The position numbers were made by a program, and so were the translations under genes. Below, in pieces: positions 5,992-6,278 of a DNA stretch of 6,278 nucleotides. The first letter of the stretch is position 1; every line of letters starts with the position of its first letter. Under the pieces are notes generated by a model. That model had not been told where the DNA came from. It was given only the letters and a program-made list of their open reading frames with translations, and made no database searches. Source of the DNA: an uncultured bacterium. Lineage in GTDB: Bacteria; Actinomycetota; Coriobacteriia; Coriobacteriales; Coriobacteriaceae. The stretch is taken from positions 1 through 6,278 of the forward strand of contig CAJMRP010000112.1 in the NCBI GenBank assembly GCA_905215765.1. The letters run 5' to 3'.

Positions 5992-6278
5992 TACGCCTCC
6001 GGCACCTGACCAGTAGCCAAGATCTGCTCGAGTGCATCCTCGTCCAGCACGGGTACGCCCAGCTGCTCGGCCTTGGTGAGCTTGGAGCCCGCTTTGGGGC
6101 CGGCGACCAGATAGCTCGTCTTCTTTGACACACTGCCCGAAACCTTGGCACCAAGCACCTTGAGCGCCGCGCCTGCCTCGTCGCGCGTGCGGTTGACGAG
6201 CGTGCCGGTGAGCACGAAGGTCATGCCGGCGAAGCGGGCGTCCGCCCGTTCGGTCTTACAGGTCATATTGACCCCGGC
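5991..6278 (-). CDS. ligA: NAD-dependent DNA ligase, C-terminal BRCT end (partial)
   Basis: The last 95 residues of a frame that is open through the right edge of the window. The first visible residues, AGVNMTCK, fit the Leu/Glu-rich AGVNM stretch that precedes the BRCT domain in LigA, so the ATG at 6266 is internal rather than a true start. The BRCT domain follows: FAGMTFVLTGTL, then TRDEAGAALKVLGAKVSG, SVSKKTSYLVAG and KAGSKLTKAEQLGVPVLDEDALEQIL, close to the standard LigA C-terminus. The enzyme seals nicks in replication and repair using NAD+; the adenylation, OB and zinc/helix-hairpin-helix parts are outside the window. The stop is TAA at 5993-5991 and overlaps the next start. A stand-alone BRCT protein is the only alternative and is less likely. 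Confidence 0.9.
   Translation of the reverse strand, partial: AGVNMTCKTERADARFAGMTFVLTGTLVNRTRDEAGAALKVLGAKVSGSVSKKTSYLVAGPKAGSKLTKAEQLGVPVLDEDALEQILATGQVPEA
5996..6000 (-). promoter_or_regulatory. Ribosome binding site for the small gene, inside ligA
   Basis: GGAGG on the minus strand lies 4 nt before the ATG at 5991, within the last codons of ligA. It is the main support for the small gene being translated. Confidence 0.55.

Overview
The window looks like a chromosomal piece of a GC-rich (about 60%) Gram-positive bacterium. From memory of family sequences it is most like Coriobacteriia, probably Collinsella or a close relative. That placement is inference: there is no rRNA or other taxonomic marker here. 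No mobile element, CRISPR array, tRNA or rRNA was seen.

Left part (1-3313, minus strand): a two-gene operon for a heterodimeric ABC exporter of the multidrug/lipid type. The first gene (3313-1484) is a complete half-transporter whose ATPase domain lacks the catalytic Glu and the switch His, so it is the degenerate-site partner. The second gene (1491 to beyond the left edge) overlaps it by 8 bp and should be the catalytic partner. Its frame is broken by one in-frame TAG at 288-286. This falls where the family has the adenine-stacking A-loop aromatic residue, normally Tyr. The frame stays open and conserved after the stop up to the window edge, so this looks like a recent nonsense mutation or a sequence error.

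Middle (3314-3571): a 258-bp divergent control region. It holds a good sigma-70-type promoter facing the ABC operon, overlaid by a dyad with an ATTATT/AATAAT core. A related element lies about 85 bp further from the ABC start. Facing right is a MerR-type promoter with a 19-bp spacer filled by an inverted repeat.

Right part (3572-5820, plus strand): a MATE-family efflux gene followed by a BmrR-like MerR-family regulator with a C-terminal effector-binding domain. The MerR-type promoter in front of the MATE gene and the MerR gene behind it suggest a self-contained drug-responsive efflux unit.

Right edge (minus strand): the C-terminal end of NAD-dependent DNA ligase (ligA, BRCT domain), then a 59-codon small gene that starts on the ligA stop (TAATG) with a good ribosome binding site. 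This small gene converges on the MerR gene and overlaps its end by 9 bp.

The gene families are all familiar. The points worth a second look are the amber codon at the A-loop, the MerR-type operator, the repeated elements in the divergent region, and the small ligA-coupled gene.
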